From Oehlia diaphana (Eukaryota > Glomeromycota > Glomeromycetes > Glomerales > Glomeraceae), in assembly GCA_003833135.1 (NCBI GenBank), contig QZLH01000389.1, forward strand, positions 9,630-50,646: DNA of 41,017 nt. The letters run 5' to 3'. A program made the position numbers and the translations under genes. The notes under the pieces are model-generated. The model was not told the origin of the DNA, did not search any database, and was given only the letters and a program-made list of their open reading frames with translations. Of the stretch, positions 9,823-20,943 are shown in pieces (positions within the stretch are counted from its first letter, which is position 1; every line of letters begins with the position of its first letter).

Positions 9823-11000
9823 ATGGAAAGAATTTAAACTCAGTGATTATGTAATTGAACAAATAAAGGATTTTAACTGGATATAATTGAAGATCAAGAA
9901 TCGTTAATATATGAATGAAGAATTAAAAACCTATTATATAAGGTAATGGCTTATGAGAAATTATAGTTTGCGTATTAAATTGTTTTCAACAAAATTTTAA
10001 AAATTAGATTAGTGGAAATCATGAGGTTGATATGAATTATTAATTCGAAAAGCTTAATTAAAATCAAAAAATAGGTATCAAACGATAGAGTGGATTGAAT
10101 ATTATAAATTATGAATTTGAAAATGTTGAATATTTGGCTGTAATACGATTTGAAACTGTTTTAAAGCAATTTGGAAAGATGATCCTATTTTGGGATGGAT
10201 TATAACAATAATCAATGGGTAAGAAATAGTAATGAAACCAAATTTTACTCTAGAATGTTTATATAACTCAAAGCATCACAGCTCAATTTTTAATGAGGCA
10301 AGATATTTTTTCATTAATTTATTCTATTATTATTATTGGTCTTTATAAATGTTAGCTTAGCTATTGATTTTCTTTAAGATTGAATCAAATAATTTAGCAT
10401 GTGAAACTTATTTGAATTGGTAGTTCATTATTTTTGCATTATTAAAGATCCAGTAATCAAATAATTTTATGATGATAAGAACTAAGGTATATTTAAATAA
10501 TAATTTTATTTCACAGACTTGGAAACAAAGTTACGTAGTCTGCAAGGTATTGCAAATAGTCTTAAAAATATTCATAATTGTGGCTTAATTCATCGTGATT
10601 TCATTATGGAAATATATTAAGCGATTTTGATGAAAATGCTCATATTACCGATTTGGAATTATGTCAACCAGCCAATGTAAAGACTTCTCAAGATAGTAAT
10701 AAAAAAGTATAAAGAGTATTACCTTGCACAGCACCTGAAGAGGAAATCAATATGCCTCAAGCAAGTGATATTTATGGAATTGGAATTATTGCATATAAAA
10801 TTTGTACATCATTCATGATATGGCACATAAATTCTTAGCCATAAAAATTTTGTCAAAGATTAGTAAGAGTAACATCCAATTATGAAATCTTTCTATTTAA
10901 TTGACTTGCATATATTTTCTGAGTATAAAAAATGAAATCAAAAAGCAATTTATTGAAACAATTGTAATTAATAAAAACCTATCATCATTTCTTTTGATTG
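9823..11000 (+). pseudogene. Protein kinase relic B (C/F-like)
   Basis: The copy can be followed in order through many frame breaks. It starts atggaaagaatttaaactcag (one base inserted compared with C and F). FQQNFKN then appears at about 9988, EWIEYY at about 10090 and a degraded glycine loop at about 10130-10170. The intron region and a body piece follow, with LQGIANSLKNIH, LIHRDF then a frameshift, ITDLELCQPANVKTSQ (DLG changed to DLE), a stop after KKV, TAPEE, and ASDIYGIGIIAY. The activation-to-C-lobe part has lost the PPY segment. Many indels and stops leave no possible product. A worn tail may continue to about 11220 ('aatgatgacaattct' resembles the DDDNSF region of C). It has the same N-terminal plan as C, E and F. 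Confidence 0.85.
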
Positions 11001-11230
11001 TGCGATATAGGTGAACCACGTCAAATTCATCAAAATGTCAATCAACACCTGACATCGACGCGCGTTAGTTATCAATCGACATTTATGTCATGTGATGAGG
11101 ATTTTACGTAAAGAAAAAAATGTTTTAAACTCGAGGCCTGAGGCTTATCATAAAATCTTTATTGCTAACTAATAAACTGAATTTCGCATTGAAGCTTCCA
11201 ATGATGACAATTCTCTTTTACTGAAGTAAA

Positions 11231-11455
11231 CTACCATTCTTTTTTTTCAATTAGTTTAAATTTAAACTCGCCAATAGCAGGATTTTTAGGATTAGATATG
11301 CTAGATACTGATCTTAACCTATCATATGCACTAATATTACATTTGGTATAAAATAACAATTGAAAATTTCTGACTAAAATCTGTATTATGACCATAATTT
11401 TCGTCTTTAAGAAATGTTGTTGTGATTCACATATCTTTTTGTTGGATCAAATCTT
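11231..11455 (-). pseudogene. Unknown protein relic, frameshifted
   Basis: A 54-codon ATG frame (11395-11231) ends in well-formed coding-like sequence: ISAYDRLRSVSSISNPKNPA, then IGEFKFKLIEKKEW and a stop. A second, shifted frame just upstream reads DENYGHNTDFSQKFSIVILY (about 11416-11350), preceded by FDPTKRYVNHNN in a third segment. Together they look like the C-terminal end of one protein cut by at least one frameshift. I do not recognise the family. It sits between a dead kinase and a dead helicase fragment. Confidence 0.35.
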
Positions 11456-11727
11456 CTGGGGTAAATATAAGTTTTTCTATTTTTTTGGACTTTCTATTTT
11501 ATAGTACAGCTACAAGCTGAATATGTATTATCACAATGAAAGCAAAAGTACAGCTATAGCAAACGCTTTGCGAGTAATTTCGTGAACTTACTAAAACTTC
11601 ATCCATTATTTTTTATTATTTGTGTAAAAATCTGTTATTATGAAGGCTTCACAACGTAATGAAGATGGCTAATATGTCGTTGAATGACTAAAAGAAATAG
11701 ATCGTAGTTGGTTATGGTCCTTAGTTG

Positions 11728-12000
11728 TTAATAAATCAACACAATAAAATCTCGAATTGCATTAATATTTTCTTTTAAGTATGATGTGATTACGGAAATG
11801 TTATTTAATCTCACCTCTTCCAACATTAAATAGAATTCCATGTCATTATTTTGGCGTTGAGGAGTCTTCAAGAATAATGGAAAAAATAAAGACCATACAA
11901 CCGAATAAAAACAGGTTGACCGGTGACAGGAGGAAGCTGGGATGATTTTTGAAAATATGAAATGATTCAAGTCAACTAACGAGGCGATGTTGGCCAACAT
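11728..12000 (-). pseudogene. PIF1-like DNA helicase fragment, frameshifted
   Basis: The 90-codon frame contains FYSVVWSLFFPLFLKTPQRQ followed by NNDMEFYLMLEEVRLNNIS. This is the pattern seen after motif III in PIF1-family helicases (W.LF.PLFLT..QRQ..D..F..ML.EIR.G.IS). In another frame just upstream (about 11945-11915) the DNA reads QLPPVTGQPV, the expected PIF1 segment after 'GD.A', so a frameshift separates the two. No Walker A/B or C-terminal motifs remain. PIF1-like genes are abundant in such genomes, both as host genes and within Helitrons; which one this came from cannot be told. Confidence 0.6.
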
Positions 12001-12511
12001 TTATTAATGAACTTCTTTTTTATTTGTGGGATTCACTTTGATATGTTTCTTTCCAAGATATATTTATGACTATATACAACATGATATAAAAAAGTTAAAT
12101 ATTAATATGTTAAACAAAATCAAATATATAGTCTCCAATGTTAGATATCTCTTTGTGATTATCATGTTATAACTTATAATGTTAAACTTGAAAGTCAATA
12201 TATATATATATAATGTAATCTATTACTTTGTTATGATTTTATAACATATATACAGTATAATTCATTCTTTTTAATTTATAAAAGCTTTATTTAAAAGATT
12301 CAAATAATAATAAATATATTCCGTTATGATATACAAATTGTAGTAATAAAGAAATAAATAGTAAATAATAGATAAAATAAAGAAATTTATATTCTGAATA
12401 TTTGTAAATTTTCTTCCTTTTCTTTTTTCTTTAGTTGTTTTCATCTATAAGAACGAATTATTAAAGTAATTGTTAAATATTATTAGTAAAATTAATCATG
12501 CAGAAAGCAGG

Positions 12512-14144
12512 TTAATATAAATGAGTACCTAGGTTGAGTTTAGTGAAATCTATTGCTTCTATGGATTCTAGAAAATAAAAAAATAATTGTATATTAAAAG
12601 TATTTCATGAATACTTTTTATAATATAAACTAGGACATTAATTACCTGAATATTCTCTGAATGAATTATCATCATCTTCATTATCAATAGCATTTTTTGG
12701 TTCTGGAAGATTTTTAAAGTCTAAAAGTCTACTTGTATAAACTGCTTGGGGGTTCGTAGTATATGAAAGGATGGTACCATTATATGATAATGAAGTAGAA
12801 GTAAACTTTTCATTAATTCTTTCCGCTTCTTCACTTTGCTTATTGATTTCATTTATGATTTCCTGTTCATTACTAATTGAATCATATAATGTATTTAATA
12901 AATAATGTAATTCTTGTGCTTTAGGTCGTTTTAAAGGATCAGCATCCCAACATTGTTTAATTATGTCCAAAATTAGTTGAGGAATTTCATAATTGGATTT
13001 TGGCCTATGCCCTCGACAAATGCTAATAGCTAAGATTTTATCATGAGCAATATCATGATAGGGAGGAAGTCCTGTACAGACTTCATATGCAATAATTCCA
13101 AATGCATAAATATCACTTTCTTGAGTATATTCTCCTCCTCTTAAAACTTCAGGCGCTACATAAGGTAATACACCATATATTTTTTTTTTATATTCATTTT
13201 GAGAAGATTTTACATTTGCTGGTTGGCATAATCCTAAATCAGTAATAGTAGTATATCTATCAACTTGTAACATATTTCCACAATGAAAATCACGATGAAC
13301 TAATCCTTTTTCATGAATAGATTTGAGGCCATTTGCAATACCTTTTAGATATTCCAACTTATCAATCCATTTTATTGAATTAAATCTATTATTTAAATAT
13401 TGTCTTAAACTACCATCTTTTGCATATTCTATTACCATCATGAAATTATTAGATTCTGGATCTCTAGTAATACCAAAACATTTAGTTACATAAACTGAAT
13501 TAATCATAGTATGTGATTCAATCTAAAAAAGAATCCATAATAATAAATAATAATAAGTTTAACATTTATAATGAAACAGTAGTTTGAAAATGATATACAA
13601 ATAAGTAACCTACTTCTCTTAAAAATTCAGATGTAATATCCTGAGAATTGTGTAAACATTTTAAAGCAACCGGAAAATTTTCATATTCTATATCCCAATA
13701 TTTACTTCTCTTCCATTGATTATATTCAGAATCCCATTCACTTATAAATCCATCTTTCCAAATTGCTTTATAAATGATTCCAAATCCTCCTTTGGCCAAA
13801 TATTCAACATTTTCAAATCTATCATATTCAATCCACTCTAAAATTTCCTTATATTCTTTAGCTTTAAGTTGTGTTGTTTGAATAAGCTTATCAACTTCAT
13901 CATTTCCACTAGTCCAATTTTTGAAATTTTGTTGAAAATGTTTAGCAATACATGATTTGCACCAATCATCACCAGTATTAGGCTGTTTACATTCCTTGCA
14001 TAAACCATTCTCTTTATAACGTTCTTTTAATTCTTCATTTAATATTAGCTTATCAATTAACAATTTTTGTTCATCTGTTAATCTCCAATGTTTAAAATCT
14101 TTTATTTGCTCAAATACATCATCACTGAGCTTAAATTCTTCCAT
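12512..14144 (-). CDS. TKL-type protein kinase C
   Basis: Three exons on the minus strand: 14144-13614, 13522-12646, 12567-12512 (introns 91 and 78 nt), 487 aa with consistent phases. The head has SDDVFEQIKDF..LTDEQKLLIDKLI, then a zinc-ribbon-like C49-x2-C52..C62-x2-C65, then FQQNFKNWTSGN at 70-81. Kinase: glycine loop AKGGFGIIYK 117-126, Lys 162 (VALK), Glu 177 at the exon junction, HRDFHCGN 253-260, DLG 272-274, APE, SDIYAFG, CWDADPLKRP. All catalytic residues are present, with His in place of the usual Lys after HRD. The last exon encodes the end EAIDFTKLNLGTHLY. It is a close inverted paralogue of F, flanks included. Probably an active kinase; substrate unknown. Confidence 0.9.
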
Positions 14145-14245
14145 ATCAGCTTTAAGTTTAAACAGAGTAAAAGGATTTTTTTTTTTTAAAAAAAAAAACA
14201 GCCTTATATAACGTATTACAGTTGCACAACAGTGATCGACAAATC
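14145..14245 (-). promoter_or_regulatory. Promoter block shared by kinases C and F
   Basis: Read toward gene C, the order is cgatcactg.tgt..ctgtaatac.tttata..gctgt, an A/T homopolymer run and CCTTTTACTC before the ATG. The same order occurs at 31020-31134 before gene F. Conservation outside the coding region points to duplication of the whole gene. The functional sites are not resolved. Confidence 0.55.
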
Positions 14246-14335
14246 TTATTTTAATTTGAAGGCGTTAAAAAATCAGCTGATGATCACAATGTCACGAATA
14301 AATCTCGGTAAGTAATTCTTTTTTATAGAACTTTA

Positions 14336-14477
14336 CAGAAACTTCAAGATCGTAGCGACAGCTTAATGCGCAGTAACTGCGTTATAAATACATAGTGACC
14401 ACATTATGTAATCGTAAAGAAATTACATATATGCAGTTACTGCGCATTAAGCAATCGCTATGATCTTGAAGTTTCTG
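14336..14477. mobile_element. MITE with about 48-bp terminal inverted repeats, TA-flanked
   Basis: CAGAAACTTCAAGATCgTAG.. (from 14336) is matched in reverse at the right end (..cTATGATCTTGAAGTTTCTG, ending 14477). The arms stay aligned through GCTTAATGCGCAGTAACTGC with only about three mismatches. Both ends abut TA (14334-14335 and 14478-14479), as expected for Tc1/mariner-type insertion, though TA is also part of the palindrome. No coding content. It lies about 190 bp upstream of kinase C. Confidence 0.8.
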
Positions 14478-14479
14478 TA

Positions 14480-15754
14480 AAGAATTTAAGATTATAGAAA
14501 TATTTTGTAATACAAATTTCTCATCTAGTTCCAAAATTAATATTTTTATTATCATTTGTCATTACCATTATATTGTACAAATTATTGCTATTATAAATAG
14601 ACTTGAAGCAACTAATAGCAATTGGGTAACATATTTATAAAAATAATTTCCTTAGGCAGTTTGCACGAATAAACTTTTAGATTTTTAAAAATCTTTTGGG
14701 ACCCACGAATATTTTTGATGAATAATGATGATAATTTATTTGAAGAATATTCAGTTAATTTCGATGTAGAAAATTGATTAATAATTATTCTTTATAGGAT
14801 TCATCAAAAATAGATTTTATCAAATAAATATCGGTTCTAAAGGGGGGATAATCTTTAATTATAATGATTGATTTACTATATAAATAAATAATTTATATTT
14901 GTCATTTATGTTAAAATAGACCAAAGCAAGTAAATAAGATAGTTGGAAAATATTTTCTGCAATTTCATAGTAATTGCGTCTTATTTATTTACTAGCTTCG
15001 CACTGGGATCAATAAACTTATTTCCAGAATATTATTTGTGTGCACAATTACATGATTTAAGATTCTTTAAATTTATTAAATTATCGACAGGAGAAATTTC
15101 TTTCTGTCGATCTTTCGTCCAAAATTATACAAGAAAGGTTATTTCAAAAAAAAAATTATTAATAAACGATATTAAAATAAAAAAAAACATAAAAAAATAT
15201 AGTCCTTTCCATCAAAAAACGAGTTTAGCACAGACTTTCTTAAGGAAGTTCGAAAAAATTTTAATAACTAGTTTTCGAGGAATAAAAAGATACGCAAAAA
15301 AGAAACTATGAAGTAAAAATAGACGATGTATATCCAAACGTCAAAACTGACCGGCTTTTTTTCAAAGATATAATTTCTTCCAGTGAAATTATATGATAGT
15401 AATGTAAAAAGAATTGGGTCTGTTAATGAAAAACCAACTTCGACGATGGCTGCGGGACTGCGGGAGGCGCAGCAAAAAGAAAAAAATGGCTGAAGTTTGA
15501 ACAAAATAAAAATTCATAAAAAAGAGTTAGAATTGAAATTAATATGGTGAAACAGAAACTATTAAATTCAATAAAGAAATAAACCAACATTATTTTGAAA
15601 TTTTCAGTAAAAATGCTAATTATTCTGTGAATATTTAAGCCAGCATGATAAAAATTAACATTTAAACTAGTTTCATCTAAAAAAAGCACTAAAATTACAT
15701 TGTAAAGTGGAAAAAACAAACTTGCGCGCGACAAAGTAAATCTTTTTAACTCCT
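14480..15754. other. No convincing gene; small GC-rich patch
   Basis: Open frames of 78-122 codons lie at 14943-15791 on both strands. The plus one lacks an ATG, they overlap each other, and none shows a family signature. A near-perfect palindrome atcgacag..agaaatttct..ctgtcgat lies at about 15086-15115. A GC-rich patch (ggctgcgggactgcggga) is at about 15446-15475. Confidence 0.45.
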
Positions 15755-15872
15755 GGTTTGAGTTACAAATTCTTTGTAAAATGATACACAAAAAAAAGTT
15801 TTTTTAGATTATTAGTCCTTTTATTTCTTATATTTTGACCTATTCTAAAAGTTAAAGAAATAATATTTTACC
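15755..15872 (+). promoter_or_regulatory. Kinase-promoter-like block (copy of the one before gene E)
   Basis: tttgagttaca..ttTTGTAAAATGATACACAAAA at about 15756-15791 and ttctAAAAGTTAAAGAA at about 15845-15861 match the block at 22375-22495 upstream of kinase E in order and spacing. A dead kinase starts about 300 bp further on, so this is probably its old promoter. Confidence 0.5.
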
Positions 15873-16159
15873 AACAGTTAAAAAATTTACTTTTTCCTTT
15901 CATAAAACATAAATAATTTAATATTATATTATATATTATACTATAATGAATCCGTTCATTAAAATAAATTATTAATTAAGAATGAATTAAAAAATATTAT
16001 ACTGTTATTATTTCAAATCAACGAATTACAGTACTTCATGATCGTTGATAAAGCTTTTTTCTCACAAAATTAGTATTTGACGCTTTGATTTGCTGATCGA
16101 TTCACGATCATAATATGCTTCTGCTTGCTTATAAATAAAATTGATGTCGCATTATTAAA

Positions 16160-16715
16160 AGAAATTAAATACTAGTGATGTATTTGAACGAATAAAAACT
16201 ATTAGACATCGAAAATTAAAAGATGAACAAAGTTTGTTTAATTGATGAACTAATATTAAACAAAGAATTAAAAGAACGTTATAAAAGAATGGTTTATGCA
16301 AAGAATGTAAGCAGCCCAAATCTGGTTTAATTGGTGTAGATAATGTAACGCTAAAATATTTAAAATTTGGACTAGTAACTAACAAGATATTATAGCCGAT
16401 TTCTTCAGAGAAGTTAACTTTTTGCTTATTTATAATTTGTCCTTTATAAATACTGAACTAACTATTACTTTTTATTATGAATTCTTAAATTAAACCACTT
16501 ACTTCAATTCAAGCTATTTAAATTCGCATTATTAAAGGAAATAATTCTATGATGATGATGCAATCTGCAGGAAATGATAATTTAAAGCATCATTTAAAGG
16601 ATAAATAGAATGAAAGGTTTGAATATTATACAAAGGATTGCAGAAGGCCTTAGTGATATTCATGAAAAGGGTTAATTCATTATGATTTTCATTGTGGTAA
16701 TATAAAGTATGATTT
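16160..16715 (+). pseudogene. Protein kinase relic, internally deleted
   Basis: Recognisable pieces in several frames are NTSDVFERIK..LKDEQSL, LILNKELKERYK, a Cys-region remnant, and NFKIWTS joined almost directly to SQDIIADFFREV. The join means the whole glycine-loop and Lys segment has been deleted (about 16380). After an intron-like stretch come IAEGLSDIHEKG, a frameshift, then IHYDFHCGNI (HYD in place of HRD), where similarity stops at about 16710. The order and the 'QIKD..LKDEQ' head match kinases C, E and F. The C-lobe is missing. No functional product is possible. Confidence 0.8.
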
Positions 16716-17089
16716 TACTTATATTGTCTTAAATTTATTAGAATGCTTTATGAAAGAAAATTTTGCAAATAAAATAATTATTGTTAATATAACTAAAAAC
16801 CAACAAATTAAAATTTTCGCTCATTTAACGTCATTCTTATAATAACATGACATTTTTTTATTTATTTCCTTTAGTGATTCCAAAAATAATATGTTATTTA
16901 AACTCTTACAGTAAGTCTTTGATTAATGACATGACATATTTTCAAATATAGTGAATTAATAATGTCATAAATTTATGCTCACAGATTCTACAATCATCTC
17001 ATTAACTCAGTCAACAGGTTGCTCTTTAGAATAAATATTACATTATTGGTGTACTTTAGTATTATAAAAAAAAAAATCTGATCAAAACC
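16716..17089. other. No gene seen
   Basis: AT-rich spacer after the truncated kinase relic. No coding frame or repeat was recognised. Confidence 0.5.
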
Positions 17090-17210
17090 GAAAACTGAAT
17101 TAAGCCACATAAATCTCTCCGATTGGCCATTGTAACTTACACATAGTAAGTATATCACGTGTTTCACGTTACATAATTCAATTTATACTAAACGCCAAGA
17201 AATATTTTTT
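17090..17210 (+). repeat. Dispersed intergenic repeat, copy 2
   Basis: Contains ttaaGCCACATaaat, gATTGGCCATtg, CACGTGttTCACgttACATAATTca and ATACTAAACGccA before an AATATTTTTT run, in the same order as copies 1 and 3. It lies about 770 bp upstream of kinase D in the same orientation. Confidence 0.5.
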
Positions 17211-17976
17211 ATTATTTCAAATAATATTAAAACGATGTACTAGTAACAGCAAAGAAAATTACGAATATTTTTTTGTTATATTTGAGAAAGTACTATACCC
17301 CAAATGTCCCATATGATGTTTTTGCTTTAGAAAAATCATAAAAATTTCGATAATTTACGAAATTTTGCAGTAATAATTTAATTCGATTTATAATAGTATT
17401 TATTATTATGACGAATTGACAAATGACGAGCTCTGGAATGAAAATTTTTACAAATTTAATTGGCCTTACAAAATAATTTTCTAACTTTATTTCATAATTA
17501 GAATCTTTTTTATCCGCTATTGTTCAAAATCATTGTTCGATTGTTGATTTCATTCACTTTTTATTCATTTCCTTTCTTAATTTATTATCATATTTGTTTC
17601 CATCATTACCTTCTATGATGAAATATTTTTAATAATTACGCCAATACTTAAAAATTACTTCCACTAGTTGATCATATCATGCATCTCAACTAAATAAGTA
17701 AATATAATAAAGCTGATGCATTAATTGTATTACTTTTCATGCATTTGCTTTTCGATAAAGTACTTCTAGATTTAAAACGAACATTCCATAATAATTTAAA
17801 ATTCCATGAGAAATCTAGAAATACTTTCTTTACCACTGACAGAAAGTTCTATCTTTTTTAAACTGTATCATTCAGATATAAATAAAAAATATGAATAAAT
17901 ATGAATAAAATACGTTCAAAATTTTTCAATTCATCATTGCTATCAATACTTGTTTATAATAATATATATTAATAAA

Positions 17977-20507
17977 ATGAAACTTGTAAATACAAATAAT
18001 GAAAATATTTTTGATCCAACGCCAAGATTAAAATCTAGTCCTATACCAATTAAATTTATTTCTTTTGATTTTCGAGATAATAATTGTGTTTATTGTGGAG
18101 AAGTATATGTCGAGACGCTTCTTTGTTATAGGCAAAAATATTGTAAAAAATGTTTTTTGCGTTATATTAATAATATAATTAATAATAATATATATTTGGA
18201 CGCAAATATTTATATGATGGACTTGAAATGTAATGAACATGAGATAAATAAGACAAAAGTACCACAAAGAATTCAAGAATGCTGTGGAAATTATTTGACA
18301 ATTTTATTATTTAGGCAAATACCAAGATATAGTAATAGATTAAGATTTTCTTTTCTTTCTTATCTTAATAAAATTAATCCTGACATATACAATAAGGCGA
18401 TTAAAAGTGAAAAACATTGTAAATTATGTGGGAAGACAAACTTTCAAGGAACGAATGAATGTATTAGATTATGCTCTGTTTGTTATCTAATTTCATTTGG
18501 AGAGGTAGAATCAACATTAGTTAAAAGTAAAATTTCAATTCTTTACTTACCATGGTGGCATAATACTAATATTTGTAACCTATGTAATTCATTATTAACA
18601 TTTACATCAAATTGTCAAAAGTATTGTAGATATTGTCTCATTTTTTATACTGGATGCAGATATTGTTTAACAACAAACATTATTTTTGGACCTACAGTTC
18701 AATCTCAATGTAAAAAATGTAAAAGAATATCATTCATTATAAACAACAATGAATATCATAGAGATCTTGATGTCATCTTTCTTATTAATGAGACCATATA
18801 CGGAGACTTAAATTTTTATAATATTGCAAATATTGAAAAAATCAGTAATAAATACGATTCAAAAATTCTATTATATTCTTTATTTAAAAAAAATAATAAG
18901 CCAATTAGGTGGATATCATATTCTCAATTTACAGATATAAAAGAAATGACAAAAGGAGGATACGGCATTATATATAAAGCAACTTTGTTAAGTAATAATG
19001 AAACTGTCATTTTAAAAAGAATTGAAAATTCTAATAATAATAATGAATATTTCTTAAATGAGGTGAATAAATAAATTTAAATATTTTCGTGAGTGATTTT
19101 TACTAAATAAGTAATTTAATCTTTAATCCTTAATTAAAATTTAACTTTTATAGTTAAAATCAAATCAATATTTTTCGCAATCTACATATATAATTGAAGT
19201 TTTTGGCTATACAATAGATCCTGAATTAAAGGATTATATATTAGTTATGAAATATGCGTCAAGAGGAGATTTACATAAGTATTTACAAAAGAATTTTACA
19301 ACTATTTCGTGGTATGAAAAGCTAAATATTTTACGGGAAATTTCAGGAGGGTATTTATATTTTAAACCTATTCATTATATTCTTAAATTTAATTTATTAA
19401 TTTTTTTTTTATTTAGACTTCGAAAAATTCATTTAAATAATTTTATACATCGAGATTTTCATAGTGGAAATATATTATTAGATGCAAGTCTATGGAAAAT
19501 TGGGGATCTAGGATTATCACAATCTGTCGTAAATAATAAATCATCAAATAATGAAATATATGGAGTTATACCTTATATTGCACCAGAAATATTTAAAGGA
19601 TCTGCATTTTCTTTAGAGTCTGATATTTATAGTTTTGGTATGATTATGTGGGAACTTACAACAGGTTGTAAACCTTTTGCTAAAGTTGAACATGATATTC
19701 ATCTTATTTATAAAATTCTCGATGGAGAACGACCCAAAATTACAAAAGATACACCGGAATACTATGCTAATCTAATGAAAAGTTGCTGGGATCCTGATCC
19801 AAAAAAAAGACCATCAATAAGAAAAATTCATCTTAATATTATTAATTGGTATTTAAATTTCGAAAATGAAACAGAATTTAATCAAGCCGAAGCAATAAGA
19901 AAGAAACTGATAGAATCAAAGAAGATTGGTCCTGAATTTGCTGGTAAATGGCACTCGGAGGCAATTTATACAAGTAGGCCATTAACTGCTTTAATTTCTA
20001 AATTATCCACAAATTCATATTCAACAATTTCATTTGGTATTAAACAAGGTATTATTAAAAAAAGTTAACTGTAATTAAAATATTAAATATATACAATAAT
20101 CTTTAAAAATTTATGTTATTTACTTTAGATTATAATTATAATTATATTTCGAAAGAAAAAGAGCTTGATATAGACATTAAAAGGTATTTAAAATATATTT
20201 TTAATGTATTATATTGTGTACTAATTAATTGATATTAATTTGTAATTTAGCTTATCATCACAAAACATACCAATTCAAAATTCTTCAATCTCATTAAAAA
20301 AGCGAAACAATGAGGAATTAAATCTTGAAACCCAAAGCGATAGTGGTAAATATTTATTTGACTTGATGATGTTTATTTTTATTTTCTTTTGTTTATATCA
20401 ATATTTTTTTATTTTTAATCAATTTTAAAATATTTAAAGTAGGAAAACGTATTAAAACTAGCATAATCGATTCTTTAAGTTCAGGTGGTAATTTCAAAAC
20501 CAGTTAA
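17977..20507 (+). CDS. Cys-rich TKL-type protein kinase D, six exons
   Basis: Proposed exons: 17977-19062, 19154-19350, 19417-20048, 20129-20183, 20251-20345, 20440-20507; 710 aa. All phases agree. The frame opens upstream at 17950 only with TTG, so ATG 17977 is the start. Residues 30-290 form a long Cys-rich region with repeated CxxC pairs (CVYC, CKKC, CKLC, CSVC, CNLC, CRYC, CKKC), probably several zinc sites. Kinase: glycine loop TKGGYGIIYK 325-334, Lys 347, Glu 362 at the first junction, HRDFHSGN 439-446, DLG 458-460, APE, SDIYSFG, CWDPDPKKRP. The last three exons add a charged tail with basic patches (LKKRNNEE, GKRIKTS) that could be a nuclear signal. It lacks the FQQNFKNWTSGN signature, so it is a more distant member than A, C, E and F. 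Probably active. Confidence 0.85.
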
Positions 20508-20941
20508 TTATAGACTTAGGATTTTTCACAAAAGTTAAAAAATATTCTTTATATGAAAAAGTTGTATATCAAACTATTGATTTTTTACACGCTCAGTTTA
20601 TGATAATTATCGTTCATTTTTTAAGAACCATAATTTGTGTTTTAAATAAATTAAAGAACCTAACTTATTTGATTAAACAAATAATTTATAAACTTAAATC
20701 CAATAAAAATTAAATTTTTATTCAAACTGGCACGTATCATAAATTTTAATAACAACACTATAAATTTTAAGAATTTTTTTTTTTATTTAATAATTGTCTT
20801 TTTATTTTAAAGCATGTGATTTCCGAAAAAGAGTATATTGTAGGATTTCAATAAATGATATTAAAATATAATGATTTTCGCTCTTAAAATCTGCATCCAT
20901 AATTTTTGACATCATAATAAAGTAGCGTGAATGTATATATA
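20508..20941. other. 3' flank of kinase D, no gene
   Basis: AT-rich DNA ending in an alternating tatatata run that borders the Tc1-type element. Confidence 0.5.
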
Positions 20942-20943
20942 TA

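Noticed and set aside
14943..15791. Several 78-122 codon frames on both strands
   Set aside because: They overlap each other, the plus-strand one lacks an ATG, and none shows a motif.
17950..17976. Nine extra N-terminal codons for kinase D
   Set aside because: The upstream codon is TTG, not ATG; the first ATG is at 17977.
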